Made by a program: the position numbers and the translations under genes. From NCBI GenBank assembly GCA_935421135.1, contig OW285197.1, positions 4,087,350-4,151,349 on the forward strand: DNA of 64,000 bases, in the 5' to 3' direction. The notes beneath the pieces were generated by a model. That model did not search any database. It was not told where the DNA came from and was given only the letters and a program-made list of their open reading frames with translations. Shown piece by piece: positions 32,499 through 43,895 of this stretch. This stretch comes from Bugulina stolonifera. Taxonomy: Eukaryota > Bryozoa > Gymnolaemata > Cheilostomatida > Bugulidae. Each line of letters starts with the position of its first letter. Positions within the stretch are counted from its first letter, which is position 1.

Positions 32499-33026
32499 AT
32501 GGATACATTCTCAATCTCGAATATTCTATCTGATGATAAACTCTCATCAACCTCCTTTAGAGGGGTTATGCCAAGGGATCACTTCTTAGACTCCTTCTCC
32601 CCATCTGGATCTTTTGTTTTCAACACTCAAACAAGTGAGAAAAGTGGTGAGCATTGGATCTCTGTTTTTTCGAATGGAAAAGAAATAGAGTATTTCGACT
32701 CCTATGGACTCCCCCCTTCTATTTATCCTGATGTGGGTAAGATGTTACAACAATGGGGAATACCAATAGTATGGAATGGAGAGTGTCTACAAGAAGAGAG
32801 TACTAACGTGTGTGGAGACTACTGCATCTTGTTCTGTCTCCTTCGAGCTCGAGGGTGGAGTATGGAGGGAATAATTACACGGCTAAGCAGAGTAGAAGGA
32901 AGAGTTCGAGATCATTCTATAAGAGCTCTATTACAACGTTTATACTATAATAAAAGAAATAATACTTTCCCACTCACAACGCATGTAAACAATATTATGC
33001 TTTTTTCACCTTTTCACTTTGACTAG
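32499..33026 (+). CDS. Adenain-like maturation cysteine protease
   Basis: 175 residues. Catalytic residues are visible in adenain/Ulp1 order: His52 (GEHWISVF), Asp67 (EYFDSYG), Gln98 (CLQEE) and Cys109 (VCGDYC). In the family this enzyme cleaves precursor virion proteins during maturation. The adjacent core-type proteins contain small-residue and Gly-Gly positions that could be substrates, but no site is proven. Frame intact; a polyadenylation signal follows at 33170. Confidence 0.9.
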   Translation: MDTFSISNILSDDKLSSTSFRGVMPRDHFLDSFSPSGSFVFNTQTSEKSGEHWISVFSNGKEIEYFDSYGLPPSIYPDVGKMLQQWGIPIVWNGECLQEESTNVCGDYCILFCLLRARGWSMEGIITRLSRVEGRVRDHSIRALLQRLYYNKRNNTFPLTTHVNNIMLFSPFHFD

Positions 33027-33230
33027 AGAGAAATACTTCACCTTACTTATAATTCGTTTTTATACTACTATAACTAATAGTTTTTATCTTACCTGCATTC
33101 TTTTTTTCTTTGCTTTTTAGATTTCTGCTTGATTCTTGATTCTTTTATTTTTTCTCTATTTATCTTCGTAATAAAACAATACTACTGAAGAAAGCTGCAT
33201 CTTTTCTATCTTGGAATAATACTCATCCAT
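33027..33230 (+). terminator. 3' flank of the virion gene cluster with polyadenylation signal
   Basis: T-rich sequence with AATAAA at 33170-33175. It ends where homology to the control region of elements A and B begins. Confidence 0.55.
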
Positions 33231-33292
33231 GGGTTGTTGTGGTCTCGCCCCTATCCGAGACCCGCTCCGGAGAGGATGGAGAGTCCACCATG

Positions 33293-33427
33293 TTAGAAAG
33301 ATCCTTTCGGGCAAGACTCCCCACTCCTATTATTTTCCCCTTCTTCTTCAATAATTCCATCCATTTGTGAGTCCGTTAAGCCCGCAAATAACTCTTCTTG
33401 ATTTTGGACTATGTTGTCAGTATCCAT
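33293..33427 (-). pseudogene. 5' remnant of the OB-like protein gene in element C
   Basis: ATG at 33427 (minus) and the first 30 or so codons match the gene in element A. An internal deletion then shifts the frame to a stop, leaving 44 codons. No OB-like part exists in C. Confidence 0.75.
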
Positions 33428-33550
33428 CGATAATGTACTATTGTAGTAGTGTAGCTGTACAGTAGTGATGTACTGAGACTGTGATCCCACTCTCCTTTTA
33501 TACAACTGCTCATTTCTTGTCTCCTCCCTTTTTTTATCCAATCCCAATGC

Positions 33551-33958
33551 GACCCGATGCACCCCGATGTGAATCCGAAGCTTCCCGATGCATCCCGATG
33601 TGATTCCGAAGCTTCCCGATGCTTCCCGATACGTCCCGATGTGTCAATTCACATCGGGATGCATCGGGATGCATCGGGAAGCTTCGGAATCACATCGGGA
33701 CGAATCGGGAAGCATCGGGAAGCTTCGGAATCGCATCGGGACGCATCGGGAAGCATCGGGAAGCTTCGGAATCACATCGGGATGCATCGGGAAGCATCGG
33801 GAAGCTTCGGAATCACATCAGGACGCATCGGGAAGCATCGGGAAGCTTCGGAATCGCATCGGGACGCATCGGGAAGTATCGGGAAGCTTCAGAATCACAT
33901 CGGGATGTATCGGGAAGCTTCGGAATCACATCGGGAGGCTTCGGATTCACATCGGGGT
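33551..33958. repeat. Palindromic repeat array in element C
   Basis: Same unit types as in A and B. The turn lies at about 33635-33655 with core GTGTCAATTCAC, in the same orientation as B and inverted with respect to A. The left arm is short (about 90 bp) and the right arm long (about 300 bp). Confidence 0.85.
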
Positions 33959-33969
33959 GGGGAAATGGT

Positions 33970-34030
33970 TAGACTCCGCCCGCTGAATACTACTATTTAA
34001 GGTATGAGTTTCTCACTCTAGCAGTATGAA
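33970..34030 (+). promoter_or_regulatory. Copy of the PolB promoter, without PolB, in element C
   Basis: GC box CTCCGCCC, TATTTAAG and CTCACTCT are preserved as in A and B, although no polymerase gene follows. The leader runs into the right terminal repeat. It might now drive an unknown transcript through that repeat. Confidence 0.55.
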
Positions 34031-34120
34031 CAATCAGCCTCTAGTCAACAGAGTGAGAGTAAACAGAGACAGCTACCTACCAGTCAGTGCCTGATCTTCG
34101 AGTGGGGAGGTAGGGGAGAA

Positions 34121-34323
34121 GCGGCGGGCCGCTGCCTAGTCGCTTGGCCCGGTGGATACGGGGCACCGGCGTCGCCTCCACGTGTACGGTCGGCGCCGCA
34201 CGCAACGTGGGCGGACGCGGCTTGACCGCCTCAAACGATCGGTCGTTCGGGTGAGTGGGGGTTGCGGGGGAGGGTGGGCGGCGGCGGTGGAGGAGGGGTG
34301 GCGGTGATGACGATGATGGCGGC

Positions 34324-34355
<32 letters not shown>

Positions 34356-34782
34356 TGGTGGTGGCGGCGGTGGCGGCGGCAGAGGTGGTGGCGGCGGTGG
34401 CGGCGGCGGTGACGGCAGTGGTGAGGGCGGTGGTGGCGGCGGCGGTGGCGGCGGTGAGGGAGGCGGTGGCGGCGGCGGTGAGGGCGGTGGTGCGGACGGG
34501 ACGAGGGCGGTGGCGGGGAGTGGGGGAGGAGTGGGAGGTGGGGGAGGGGGATGGGGGCGGGAAGGAGGGAGGGAAGGGGTCGTGACCGGGTTAGGGGTCA
34601 AGTGTGCAAATGTTTTTTCGACCAATCAGAAGGGGGGATTTTGGGGTGACCTTGGCAAGGTCGTGTGGAAAATTTTTGTGCTCTTCTGTGATTGGTTGAA
34701 ATCGGAAATACCGGCTTGTGATTGGTTGAAAACAGGGGTCAATGAGTGCGTGTCTGTCTAGAAGTGCACTGTATATACTACT
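34121..34782 (-). repeat. Right terminal inverted repeat of element C
   Basis: Inverse of 24779-25407, 33 bases longer because of the trinucleotide tract. Target duplication AATGTA follows at 34783-34788. Confidence 0.88.
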
Positions 34783-34788
34783 AATGTA

Positions 34789-35689
34789 TGAGGTCAAAGA
34801 TCGAAATACCTAGAAGAAAGGAATGCGGATTCGATTTGTGATAGCTGTTATATTCATTGAAGTCCGAGGTCTTACATGAAGAAGACCATGTATCTATAGT
34901 GTACATATACATGTATACTGTATTATATTGTATACACATTTCTATCTTGCCTCCACAGAACCATCGTTAGCACCCAAGGTCAGGTGATAGCATCAAGTGT
35001 GTAATTTATGTACCTTGAGATTGAGAAAATGGAGGAAAAACATGTACTAAACTCTGCAGTAAAATTAGTTAAAATAGTTTTATTAAAGCTAACATAGACA
35101 GATGAAGTACATGTATGTGTGATTGTCTACTGTTAGGTAAGGTTCAAAATGATTACAGCAGAGTCGGAGTGGATGTAGCTACATTCCACCTCGAATACTT
35201 CTCTGCACATTGGCGCCTGCAAGCTTGGATCACATTCATGTTGCATGTAGCTATAATTATACTATAATTATATACAAATGCGCACCTATGTGCATGTCTA
35301 AGAATTATAATCCTATTATAGTGTGGAGATAAGAAATGAATGGAAGGAGAAGATAACCCCAAAGTGGAATACTGGTAGCAGAGTCTAAGAACTGTAATTA
35401 TTATACTAACCGTTATAAAGGAGGACATAACTCCAAAGATGTAGAATAGCAGTGGAAACTGAACTGTACCATTGAATAATCATTAATAAGATATGCAGTG
35501 TTTTCCTTGTAGCTAGCCAATCAGATTAGTTAGAATAAGAACTCCTGAAGACAGAATGATATGAATTTTGGATTATAATTGTGTTATATAAACAGAGTGT
35601 GTATTTTTTATTCAAGGCATTACATTACGTTACCTTTTAGTATATTAAGCATTATGTTTGATTATAGGGTTAGTTCTCTCATATTGTAT
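34789..35689. other. AT-rich intergenic stretch
   Basis: No gene. A dispersed repeat trace (GCAGTGTTTTCCTT plus GCTAGCCAATCA, about 35493) is shared with 15895. GTAT at 35686-35689 is the left duplication of the following LTR. Confidence 0.45.
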
Positions 35690-36319
35690 TGTGATGGTAC
35701 AGGACATTTGTATACGACTTCAACTCCCGGACGAAGCTCCATCGCACCTTAAGTGCTCAGTAGTTGTTATAGCGGTACTCATCTGACACTCACATTCTCA
35801 TAATTAGTGTTCGTATACTTAACTTTAACTGTATTGCATGTCCAAACCATTAATTACTGTCTATATACGTGTTTCCATGTGCTCATACTCACTACTTATT
35901 CATGTATTGTTCCACTATATAACTGTATATACCTGCATGAATGTTACTAAGTCTTTTTAATGCCTTTTATACCCATGTACAGAGGCCCGACCTCTCAGAA
36001 TCCATTGATATTCATTTTGTACATGAATTGGACCATTATAAGCAACTTTTGTAGAACCCGACCTATTTTGGGTCGGCCGTCGGGCGTCCGGCGGCCATCT
36101 TGTTGCGCAACTTCCGGACGTCACGTCGGCCGGAAGTCCTTATACTATATAAAGGGCACTGTTTTACTGTTCATTGTCTCAGTCTACACTTGGCTTTCAA
36201 TAAAGACACATCTATACTTGATACAGAGACTTTCTCTTCCTTTTACTAGGTCATTCGCTTTGCGAACCGCCTACTAGGTCGAACTACTCTCTTTCTTTGT
36301 ATAGTCTGAAGGTCGGACT
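35690..36319 (+). repeat. R-family LTR, copy 3, part upstream of element B
   Basis: Starts TGTGATGG. A TATATAAAGG box (near 36147) and AATAAA (near 36200) match copy 1. With the part at 44232-44390 the LTR is about 780 bp and is flanked by a 4-bp duplication GTAT (35686-35689, 44391-44394). That fits a solo LTR, since no gag or pol adjoins it. Bases 36314-36319 (CGGACT) are the left target duplication of element B. Confidence 0.78.
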
Positions 36320-36654
36320 AGTAGTATAGTCAGTGCAGATCTACACAGACACCCGGCCATTTCCGCGTCGTATTAGCCCTAGATCCAAAAACTCCCCGGG
36401 CGGACGACCACCCCACCCGTCCTCTCGCCGCCTCCTCTCCCCTAAACCTCACTCTATGTGCAAAGCCCTAGAACCTACTCCCCCCATCGCGGGTGGGGTT
36501 TCAAAAACCTCATCGGCTGTTCCGCGGAACCCAGTCTAAAGAGCAAACCCCGCGCCCCGCCCGCGCCCCGTCCCATGGCTCGGGCGAGGGGGCGCGCGTA
36601 CGCGCGCGCCCCCCCGCCCCGCGAACCCCACCCGTCCTCTCTCCACCCGTCCCC
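36320..36654 (+). repeat. Left terminal inverted repeat of element B
   Basis: Inverse of 43896-44231; GC-rich sequence continues to about 36830 on this side only. Confidence 0.85.
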
Positions 36655-36889
36655 ACCCCACCCCTCCCCACCCCTCCCCTCCGCCTCGCCCTCCGCCTCG
36701 CGGCGGTTCTCGTTTGCGAGTCCAGCCGTGGCCCCACGCCGCCCTCCCCCCGCCCATCCCCCGCCCCTCCCCCGCCCTCCCGCCCCAACGACCCGTCGCG
36801 GCCCTCGCGGGCGGACCGTCGGCTGGAGTAGGGTGAAGCGAAGGAAAATACGGGTTAGAGTAATGGTGTGTGATGTATTCTAGAATAGA

Positions 36890-37283
36890 TGATATGCGAC
36901 TATGAAAAATATGAGTCAGGGTAATGATACACGAGTTTGTTTTACTTTTCAATGCGTTTGAGAGTAATAATATAAAATCAATCGATAAAAAACTTGATAT
37001 GTGACTACGAAAAAAATATGAGTAAGGGTAATGATACGCGAGTTTGTTTTAATTTTCAATACGTTTGAGAGTAATAATATAAAATCGAGCGATAAAAAAC
37101 TTGATATACGACTATGAAAAATATGAGTAAGGGTAATGATACACGAGTTTGTTTTAATTTTCAATACGTTTGAGAGTAATAATATAAAGTCAATCGATAA
37201 AAACCGATATACGACTATGAAAAATATGAGTAAGGCTAACGATACACGAGTTTGAGAGTAATAATATAAAATCAATTGATAAG
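36890..37283. repeat. Tandem repeat, about four copies of the ~100-bp AT-rich unit
   Basis: Same unit as 851-1122 in element A with one more copy. It lies beyond the stop of the minus-strand gene. Confidence 0.7.
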
Positions 37284-37320
37284 TAGACACGAATGAGTGT
37301 GAATGACAAAAGTTTTTGCC

Positions 37321-38641
37321 TCAAAACTGTGCGGTGGCGGGGAGGAGACGCTCGCCGAGGATGGAGTCTAGAATGGCACAATCGTAGAATGTTCTCCCGC
37401 TCTTGGAAGTCTTCTGTCCCTTGTACACCATCACGGAGGGGAGGAGCTCTTTCATCGAAACTGCCAGACGTCCCGGAAGGAAGACCTCTCCCTTTTTTTC
37501 TTCGTTTCCAATCCGGCACTCGTAGGTGGCAATGGAGTTGCTCGCATTATCACCATCACCGCATCTTGGGACGTATGTGGGTCGGAGCGCGGTCACCACC
37601 AGCACAGAACCAACGGGGAATGAAGATAGCGTTTGCACTCGAAAAAGTTCTTCCAACTGGGCCAAGGTCTTCTTTCTCAAGTCACCGGCCAGCTTTTTCA
37701 TGCCTGCTCCTGGCAGGGAGCACACGCTCTCGATACGATTGAATGTGTTTTGTCCTTTAGCGGTCTCCTGCTGTCCCAAGTACACCATGATCCTAGGTGG
37801 AAGGGTAAGGTCCTTTAGCTCCTCTTCTTTGACATCCGCTAGCTTGGGCATGGCGTGACGAATGTTGGTGTGAAAGCTGATGCAATGTCTCATCCCCTTG
37901 TCATCCACATAGCTCGCCCTGGCTAAGAATGCTTTTCCGAATGCAGTTTCAACCACCGAACCTCCACTCACTTCTAGCACAGTTCCTGGCTCTAGCTCTG
38001 ACAGCTTCACCGTTGTCTGCAGAGAGCTCCTCTTCTCCGCTCCCATGCTCCTACAATAACGAAAGTGGTGTATATAGATCCGACAAAGCGGTTAAACGGG
38101 AGAAAGATAGTACGGTAATTTATAGATATACGAATAGGGCTACTTACATTAGGGTTGTCGCCACTGCACGAGCTTTCTCCAGGCTTAGTCCCCCGCTCTT
38201 TTTCTTCCCCTTGCAAGGGGACTTGGTAGCTTTTTTTCCCTTCGTCGTCTCACCACCATCCATTTCTTCCGTAGCCGTATCGGCTCCGTGGCCATCATCA
38301 TCATCATCATCATCTGATATTACAATCACCTGGGGTTTCTTCTTTTTCTTAGCACAGATTTCATCTCCTTTTGGGTTCTTCCTCTTCTTGGTTGTTGTGG
38401 TCTCGCCCCTATCCGAGGCCCGCTCCGGGGAGGATGGAGAGTCCGCCATGTTAGAAAGATCCTTTCGGGCAAGACACCCCACTCCTATTATTTTCCCCTT
38501 CTTCCGTGCCTCTTTTAACGCATCCACCTCTTCTTTCCTCTTCTGACTGCACTCTTCTTCTTCAATAATTCCATCCATTTGTGAGTTCGTTAAGCCCGCA
38601 AATAACTCTTCTTGGTTTTGGACTATGTTGTCAGTATCCAG
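37321..38641 (-). pseudogene. Acidic/basic linker plus tandem OB-like domain protein (element B, start codon lost)
   Basis: Exons 38641-38148 and 38050-37321, with the intron in the same place as in A. The 241-residue second exon is fully open here and shows the duplicated domain clearly: MVYLGQQETAKGQNTF in the first half, MVYKGQKTSKSGRTF in the second. The start ATG of element A is CTG here (38641-38639), so initiation would have to occur at a later Met (38578) or not at all. Whether a shortened product works is unknown. Role inferred: single-stranded DNA binding beside PolB. Confidence 0.65.
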
Positions 38642-38699
38642 TGATAATGTACTATTGCAGTAGTGTAGCTGTACAGTAGTGATGTGCTGAAATTTGAAT

Positions 38700-38775
38700 G
38701 CTGAGACTGTGATCCCACTCTCCCTTTATACAACTGCTCATTTCTTGACTCCTCCCTTTTTTTTATCCAATCCCA
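38700..38775 (-). promoter_or_regulatory. Promoter of the minus-strand gene in element B
   Basis: TATAAAGG on the minus strand and a CCAAT-type sequence at about 38767, as in element A. Confidence 0.5.
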
Positions 38776-38780
38776 ATGTG

Positions 38781-39531
38781 ACCCGATGCACCCCGATGTG
38801 AATCCGAAGCCTCCCGATGCACCCCGATGTGAATCCGAAGCCTCCCGATGCACCCCGATGTGAATCCGAAGCCTCCCGATGTGAATCCGAAGCCTCCCGA
38901 TGCATCCCGATGTGAATCCGAAACCTCCCGATGCATCCCGATGTGAATCCGAAGCTTCCCGATGCATCCCGATGTGAATCCGGAGCTTCCCGATGCATCC
39001 CGATGTGAATCCGAAGCTTCCCGATGCATCCCGATGTGATTCCGAAGCTTCCCGATGCATCCCGATGTGATTCCGAAGCTTCCCGATGCATCCCGATGTG
39101 ATTCCGAAGCTTCCCGATGCATCCCGATGTGTCAATTCACATCGGGGTGCACCGGGATGCATCGGGATGCATCGGGAAGCTTCGGATTCACATCGGGATG
39201 CATCGGGAAGCTTCGGAATCACATCGGGATGCATCGGGAAGCATCGGATTCACATCGGGATGCATCGGGAAGCTTCGGATTCACATCGGGATGCATCGAG
39301 ATGCATCGGGAGGCTTCGGATTCACATCGGGATGCATCGGGAAGCTTCGGATTCACATCGGGATGCATCGGGAAGCTTCGGAATCACATCGGGATGCATC
39401 GGGAAGCTTCGGATTCACATCGGGGTGCATCGGGAGGCTTCGGATTCACATCGGGAGGCTTCGGATTCACATCGGGGTGCATCGGGAGGCTTCGGATTCA
39501 CATCGGGAGGCTTCGGATTCACATCGGGGTG
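38781..39531. repeat. Palindromic repeat array, element B (750 bp)
   Basis: Left arm to about 39128, core GTGTCAATTCAC, right arm to 39531. Units are mainly GATGCATCCCGATGTGAATC and its inverse. The array is nearly twice the size of those in A and C, with both arms lengthened. Confidence 0.85.
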
Positions 39532-39554
39532 GTATTGCCAAGGGTGGGGAAATG

Positions 39555-39612
39555 GTTAGACTCCGCCCACTGAATACTACTATTTAAGGTATGAGTTTCT
39601 CACTCTAGCAGT
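39555..39612 (+). promoter_or_regulatory. Promoter of the PolB gene in element B
   Basis: GC box CTCCGCCC, TATTTAAG and CTCACTCT as in element A. Confidence 0.6.
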
Positions 39613-39871
39613 ATGAACAATCAGCCTCTAGTCAACAGAGTGAGAGTAAACAGAGACAGCTACCTACTACTCAGCGCCTGATCAGAGATGTCAACAAGTA
39701 CAACATAAGGTTAGTGCTAAATAGGGTAATCGGCAGCAATTGTGAAGTGTCTATTGTATATAACGCTATTGAGCCAAAAACAAAAAAAATTAACTTACAC
39801 CCTACTACTATATATTTTTTATAGGGAGACTAAACAGAGACACTTACCTACTAGGCAGCACCTGATCAGAG

Positions 39872-42800
39872 ATGTCAACAAGTAAAAAAGGTTAGTGCTA
39901 AATGAGGTAGTTGGTAACAAATGTGGATTGCTAATAGTAGTATGAGGTAAAAGAATAACTTACACCCTACTATTTTGTATTTTTATAGGGGGGAGAGCTC
40001 TCGTCAGGCCGAGCACACCTGTCAACTATGCGGTCTGGTTCTCAAAACAGCGTTTTCTCTAGACAGGCACACGAAGAGAATGCATGCGCAGGCTCACCCA
40101 CACAAGTGCCCGGTTTGTGGCGGATGTTTTGATGGGAGGAGAAAGATAGGTCATCACATGAGACGATTTCATAGCGAGGCCAAGGCGGAAAAAGATGAGG
40201 GGGATGCAGAGAAGCTTGATGATGTTTTCTGGTCCAAACCTCCAACAGCTGAAGAGGGGGATGAGATGGGGGTGCTACTAGCTGCTATTGGAGTTCGATC
40301 AGGTCCACAATACACTCTCGTCCTGTAGAAGACATTCTCAACGTTCGAGTGTGGAGAGGGGAATGTGAAGATGAAGGAGATGAAGAGGTGTGGACAAAAT
40401 TGAGAGCGATGTGTAAGAGAGTACCTTGTACTGTGAAGATTAACTGTAGCGCTGGAGTCATCCTCGAGCATAAGACCAGTGGAGAGTTGCGCTACTTTCA
40501 CTCATCAAGCAACAATGCCACGTTCTTCCCCAAGCCAAGACTGATCAGAGCAGAGAATGAGATGAGAGAGTTTTGCGAATCTGTGCAGGAGCTCGACTTG
40601 AGAGAGAGGTCAGCACAAAGGAGACCGAACACCGCTTGGGTTTTACGTCACATTGCAAATTTGACATTCTACATCTATAAACTCCTAGAGATTGGCAAGG
40701 TGGGTGGTGTAGTGAGCAAACTCCCAGACTACATACTTAACAACCGACATGTGATAGCACTAGATGTAGACTTTTGGGCCAGAGGAGGTGCCCGTCCCTA
40801 CCCAGACAAATTGTGTTTCTTTAGATGTTTGGCCATGATGTATGACTGTAACTGCGACCCAAAGAAGGGATGTTGCTGTCATCGCCCCTCTCAGACCACA
40901 ACACATCGCTTGTTTAAACAATACATGAGACAATCTAGATCTTCTTCCCCACCCTCATCAACTTTGTCAGACTTTCCCGGGGTGGGCGCGAGTGATCTGC
41001 TGGCCTTGGAAGATCATTTTGACATATCTATAATAGTCTTCTGCCTAACTGATGAGGGGGTAGCTCCGATAGTTTGGTCATCTGGGGCACGAAACAAAGC
41101 CCGTAAACTCTTTGTCAACATGTACGAAAAACACTTCAGCTGGATAAAGAATGTTGATTCGTTTGCCAGATGTTTCACCTGCAAGTTGTGCGATGGCGCT
41201 TTCACACGTTTGTCCAGCCTACGGCGACATAAGTGCTCGCCAGAGGAAGCATCGGTGTTTGTTTTCCCTGGTGGAACGTTTGGACCCCCGCCAACCATAT
41301 TCACAAAACTCAAGCGAGTGGCGGGAATAGAGGTGGTGAACCCCGACCTCTTATACTACCCCTACTATATCACCTATGATATTGAATGCTTCATGCCAAA
41401 AGACAACCTACAAACTAACACCTCCACAATGACTTTTAGTGCAAGACACGAGTTACTGAGCATATCTGTATGTTCTAACGTCCCGGGGTTTGAGCGGGCC
41501 AAGTGTTTTGTGAGGAGTGTCGACAGCAAGGATGGAACGAAGTGCATTTGTCAATTCGTCCAATACATAGCAAAGATTGCTGACGTGGCAGGAGATTTGT
41601 TCGGAGAAATATTCCGGGATGTACGCAAGCGACTCTCTACTTTCCTTGCGGATCGGGCGGATAGAGAAGAAGCCTTTGCTGACGAAAAGTTCTCTAACGT
41701 CTCGACTTACAGGGTGAAGTCCGGTCTCTCCGGATTAGAAGGAGAGTTAGAACAGCACATCTCCAGCGTTCCGGTGGTTGGTTTCAACTCACAAAAGTAT
41801 GACCTAAATATACTAAAGGGACCTTTGCTTCGCTCTCTACAAGAGGAGGAGGGAGAAGATTTTGTCTTCATCGTTAAGCGTGTTAACAGTATGTCCTGCG
41901 TGGAGAGTAGACGTTTTAGGTTCCTTGACATATGCAACTTTATCGCACCGGGCTTCAACTACTCCAAATACTTGAAGGCATTTGGTGTGTCAGAGAGTAA
42001 GGGATTCTTTCCTTACGACTGGGTAGATTCCCTGAGAAGGTTGGATTATTATGGACTCCCTCCCCGAGAGAGTTTTTTCAACTTGCTGACTCAGCAAGAA
42101 TTGAGTGAGCAAGATTATCACCACTGTCAGGTCGTGTGGGAAAGAGAGAACATGGAAACGTTCAGGGATTTTCTCATCTGGTACAACAACCTCGATGTGG
42201 CCCCATTCATCGAGGCCATCCGCAATCTATCGACAAAAGGGTATTGACATGTTGAAATCCGCAATCTCGCTTCCAGGCTTGGCTATCAGATGGTTGTTTA
42301 TGGAGGTGGAGGCCCGACCTTATGGCTACTCTCCTCCACAAGCCGCTCTTCCGCTGCATAGATTAATGTCTCTCCGAGACGAACTTTGCAACTCGCAACC
42401 CATATGTCTGTTCGATGAGGAGAGCAAAAGTCTGTACCATACTCTTCGTGATAACCTCGTGGGAGGGCCGAGCATTATCTTTCACAGACATCATGAAGTT
42501 GGAGTGACCTCTATTCGAGAGAAGATGTATGGCACATCCGCAAAACCCTGTAGGTCCATTCTGGGAGTTGATGCCAACGCCCTCTACCTATACTGTATGA
42601 TGGGGAATATGCCTACGGGTTATCCCAGGCGGAGGCTAGAGAGCCGAGGCTTTGCTCTAGAACCTATTAAAAAGTTCAGCAAAGTGGCGCATGGTTGGTT
42701 AGAGTTCCAATCGTGGAAGAGAGCAGAGGTCATCCTTCACCAACATAATGGAGGAGAAATGAGGATAGGCTGTCACAACCTACCAGTGGATGGTTATAGC

Positions 42801-43895
42801 GAACAGAGTCGGACGGTGTACCAATTCCACGGTTGCTACTGGCATTGGCACGAGTGCGAGCTAGGAGGGAACGGAAAAGGTGTCAGAAACATGACGAATG
42901 AAGAGCTCCGGGTGGACACTGCAAGGAAAGAAGATTACATCAAGGCTCTAGGCTATAAGCTCATCACCACTCAGCAGTGTGAGTGGGAAGCGCGAGTTCG
43001 TTCGGATGTAGAAGTTAGGACATTTCTCGCCATCTTCTTTTCTTCTCTCTATCCGGAGAGGGGTTACGTCAACCTCGATAAGATAATCAATAACATTCAT
43101 AGTGGAGAGTACTATGGTTTAGTGGAGTGTGACATTTCCGTACCCGAAGAGCTAAAAGCGAAGTTCTCTGAGATGGCACCTATTTTCAGGAATATAAACG
43201 TGGGAAGAGAACACCTTAGCGAACACATGCGCGCTTTTGCGGAACAGAACGGATTCTTGAAGAGACCTCAGCGAATGCTCGTGGGGAGTCTTTTTGGGGA
43301 GCGAATCACACTACTCTCCGATCTGGCTAGATGGTATCTAGATCAAGGTTTGATAATTACCAGGATCTATCAGTTTGTTCACTTTATCCCACGAGCCATC
43401 TACAAAGACTTTGGTTCTTCGGTCTCAGACGCAAGAAGAGGTGGGGATGTGAACCCCGACCTGGCCCTCTTGGCCAGCACCAGCAAGCTCGTTGGGAATT
43501 CAGCCTACGGAAAGACTATAACAAATAAAGAGAAACATGACACTGTCAAGTATGTGGAGACAGTAGAGGAGGCGGCTGTCAAAGTGAGGAGTAGGCACTT
43601 TTCTAGTTTCAACGAAGTTGATGAAAACTACTTTGAGATAGAGCTTCACAAGAAAAAGGCAAGTGTTGACAATCTTTTTATTTTTATTTTGATTCTTGAT
43701 TTGACGAAACTGTTTCTGAGTGGTAGGGTAAACTCTCTCTCTCTCTTTCTTTCTTTTAGATTCGAGTGGATGTTCCATCTGTCGTAGGATTCGTTAGCCT
43801 CCAGAGAGCCAAGTTGAGAATGCTAGAATTCTACTACGACTTTATGGATAGGTAAGTAGAACTAGACTATACAAAGATTTTATCAAATCTTTCTC
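39872..43895 (+). pseudogene. polB: Polinton-type DNA polymerase B, broken and truncated (element B)
   Basis: The short first exon (39872-39890) and main exon (from 39989) match A, with exonuclease motifs, motif A, the endonuclease-like insert and motif B present. Breaks: the first-to-second exon junction is out of frame by one base relative to A; one base is missing near 40283; eleven bases are missing near 42228. The next exon (43760-43851) is intact, but the intron after it runs straight into the right terminal repeat at 43896. The motif C exon, with the catalytic DTDS, is therefore absent. The stretch mutated in A near 5350 is normal here, so the two copies decayed independently. Confidence 0.88.

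Larger units (their letters stand above)
33231..34097. other. Block homologous to the control region of elements A and B
   Basis: The block matches element A from about 2226 to 3180 and B from about 38396 to 39680 with high identity. It holds the first codons of the OB-like gene, both divergent promoters, the palindromic array and the PolB leader. It ends at CAGTGCCTGATC, just before the position of the PolB start region, and then passes into the right end of C. About 57 bases inside the OB-gene segment are missing. Confidence 0.85.
24779..34782 (+). mobile_element. Polinton-like element C (virion and integration genes, no polymerase, 10.0 kb)
   Basis: Begins AGTAGTATATACAGTGCAC and ends in the inverse, with terminal inverted repeats of 629 and 662 bp and a perfect 6-bp target duplication AATGTA (24773-24778, 34783-34788). 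Ten compact plus-strand genes follow one another: two unrecognised, packaging ATPase, a PX-like small protein, a basic protein, integrase, penton, a core-type small protein, major capsid protein and protease. All appear open from ATG to stop. No DNA polymerase is present. Near the right end lies a block (33231-34097) homologous to the control region of elements A and B. The element could make capsids and integrate but would need polymerase from elsewhere. Confidence 0.88.

Noticed and set aside
287..34782. Simple view that A, B and C are pieces of one Polinton broken up by rearrangement at this locus
   Set aside because: Each has its own pair of terminal repeats and its own perfect 6-bp duplication, so they arrived as three separate insertions.
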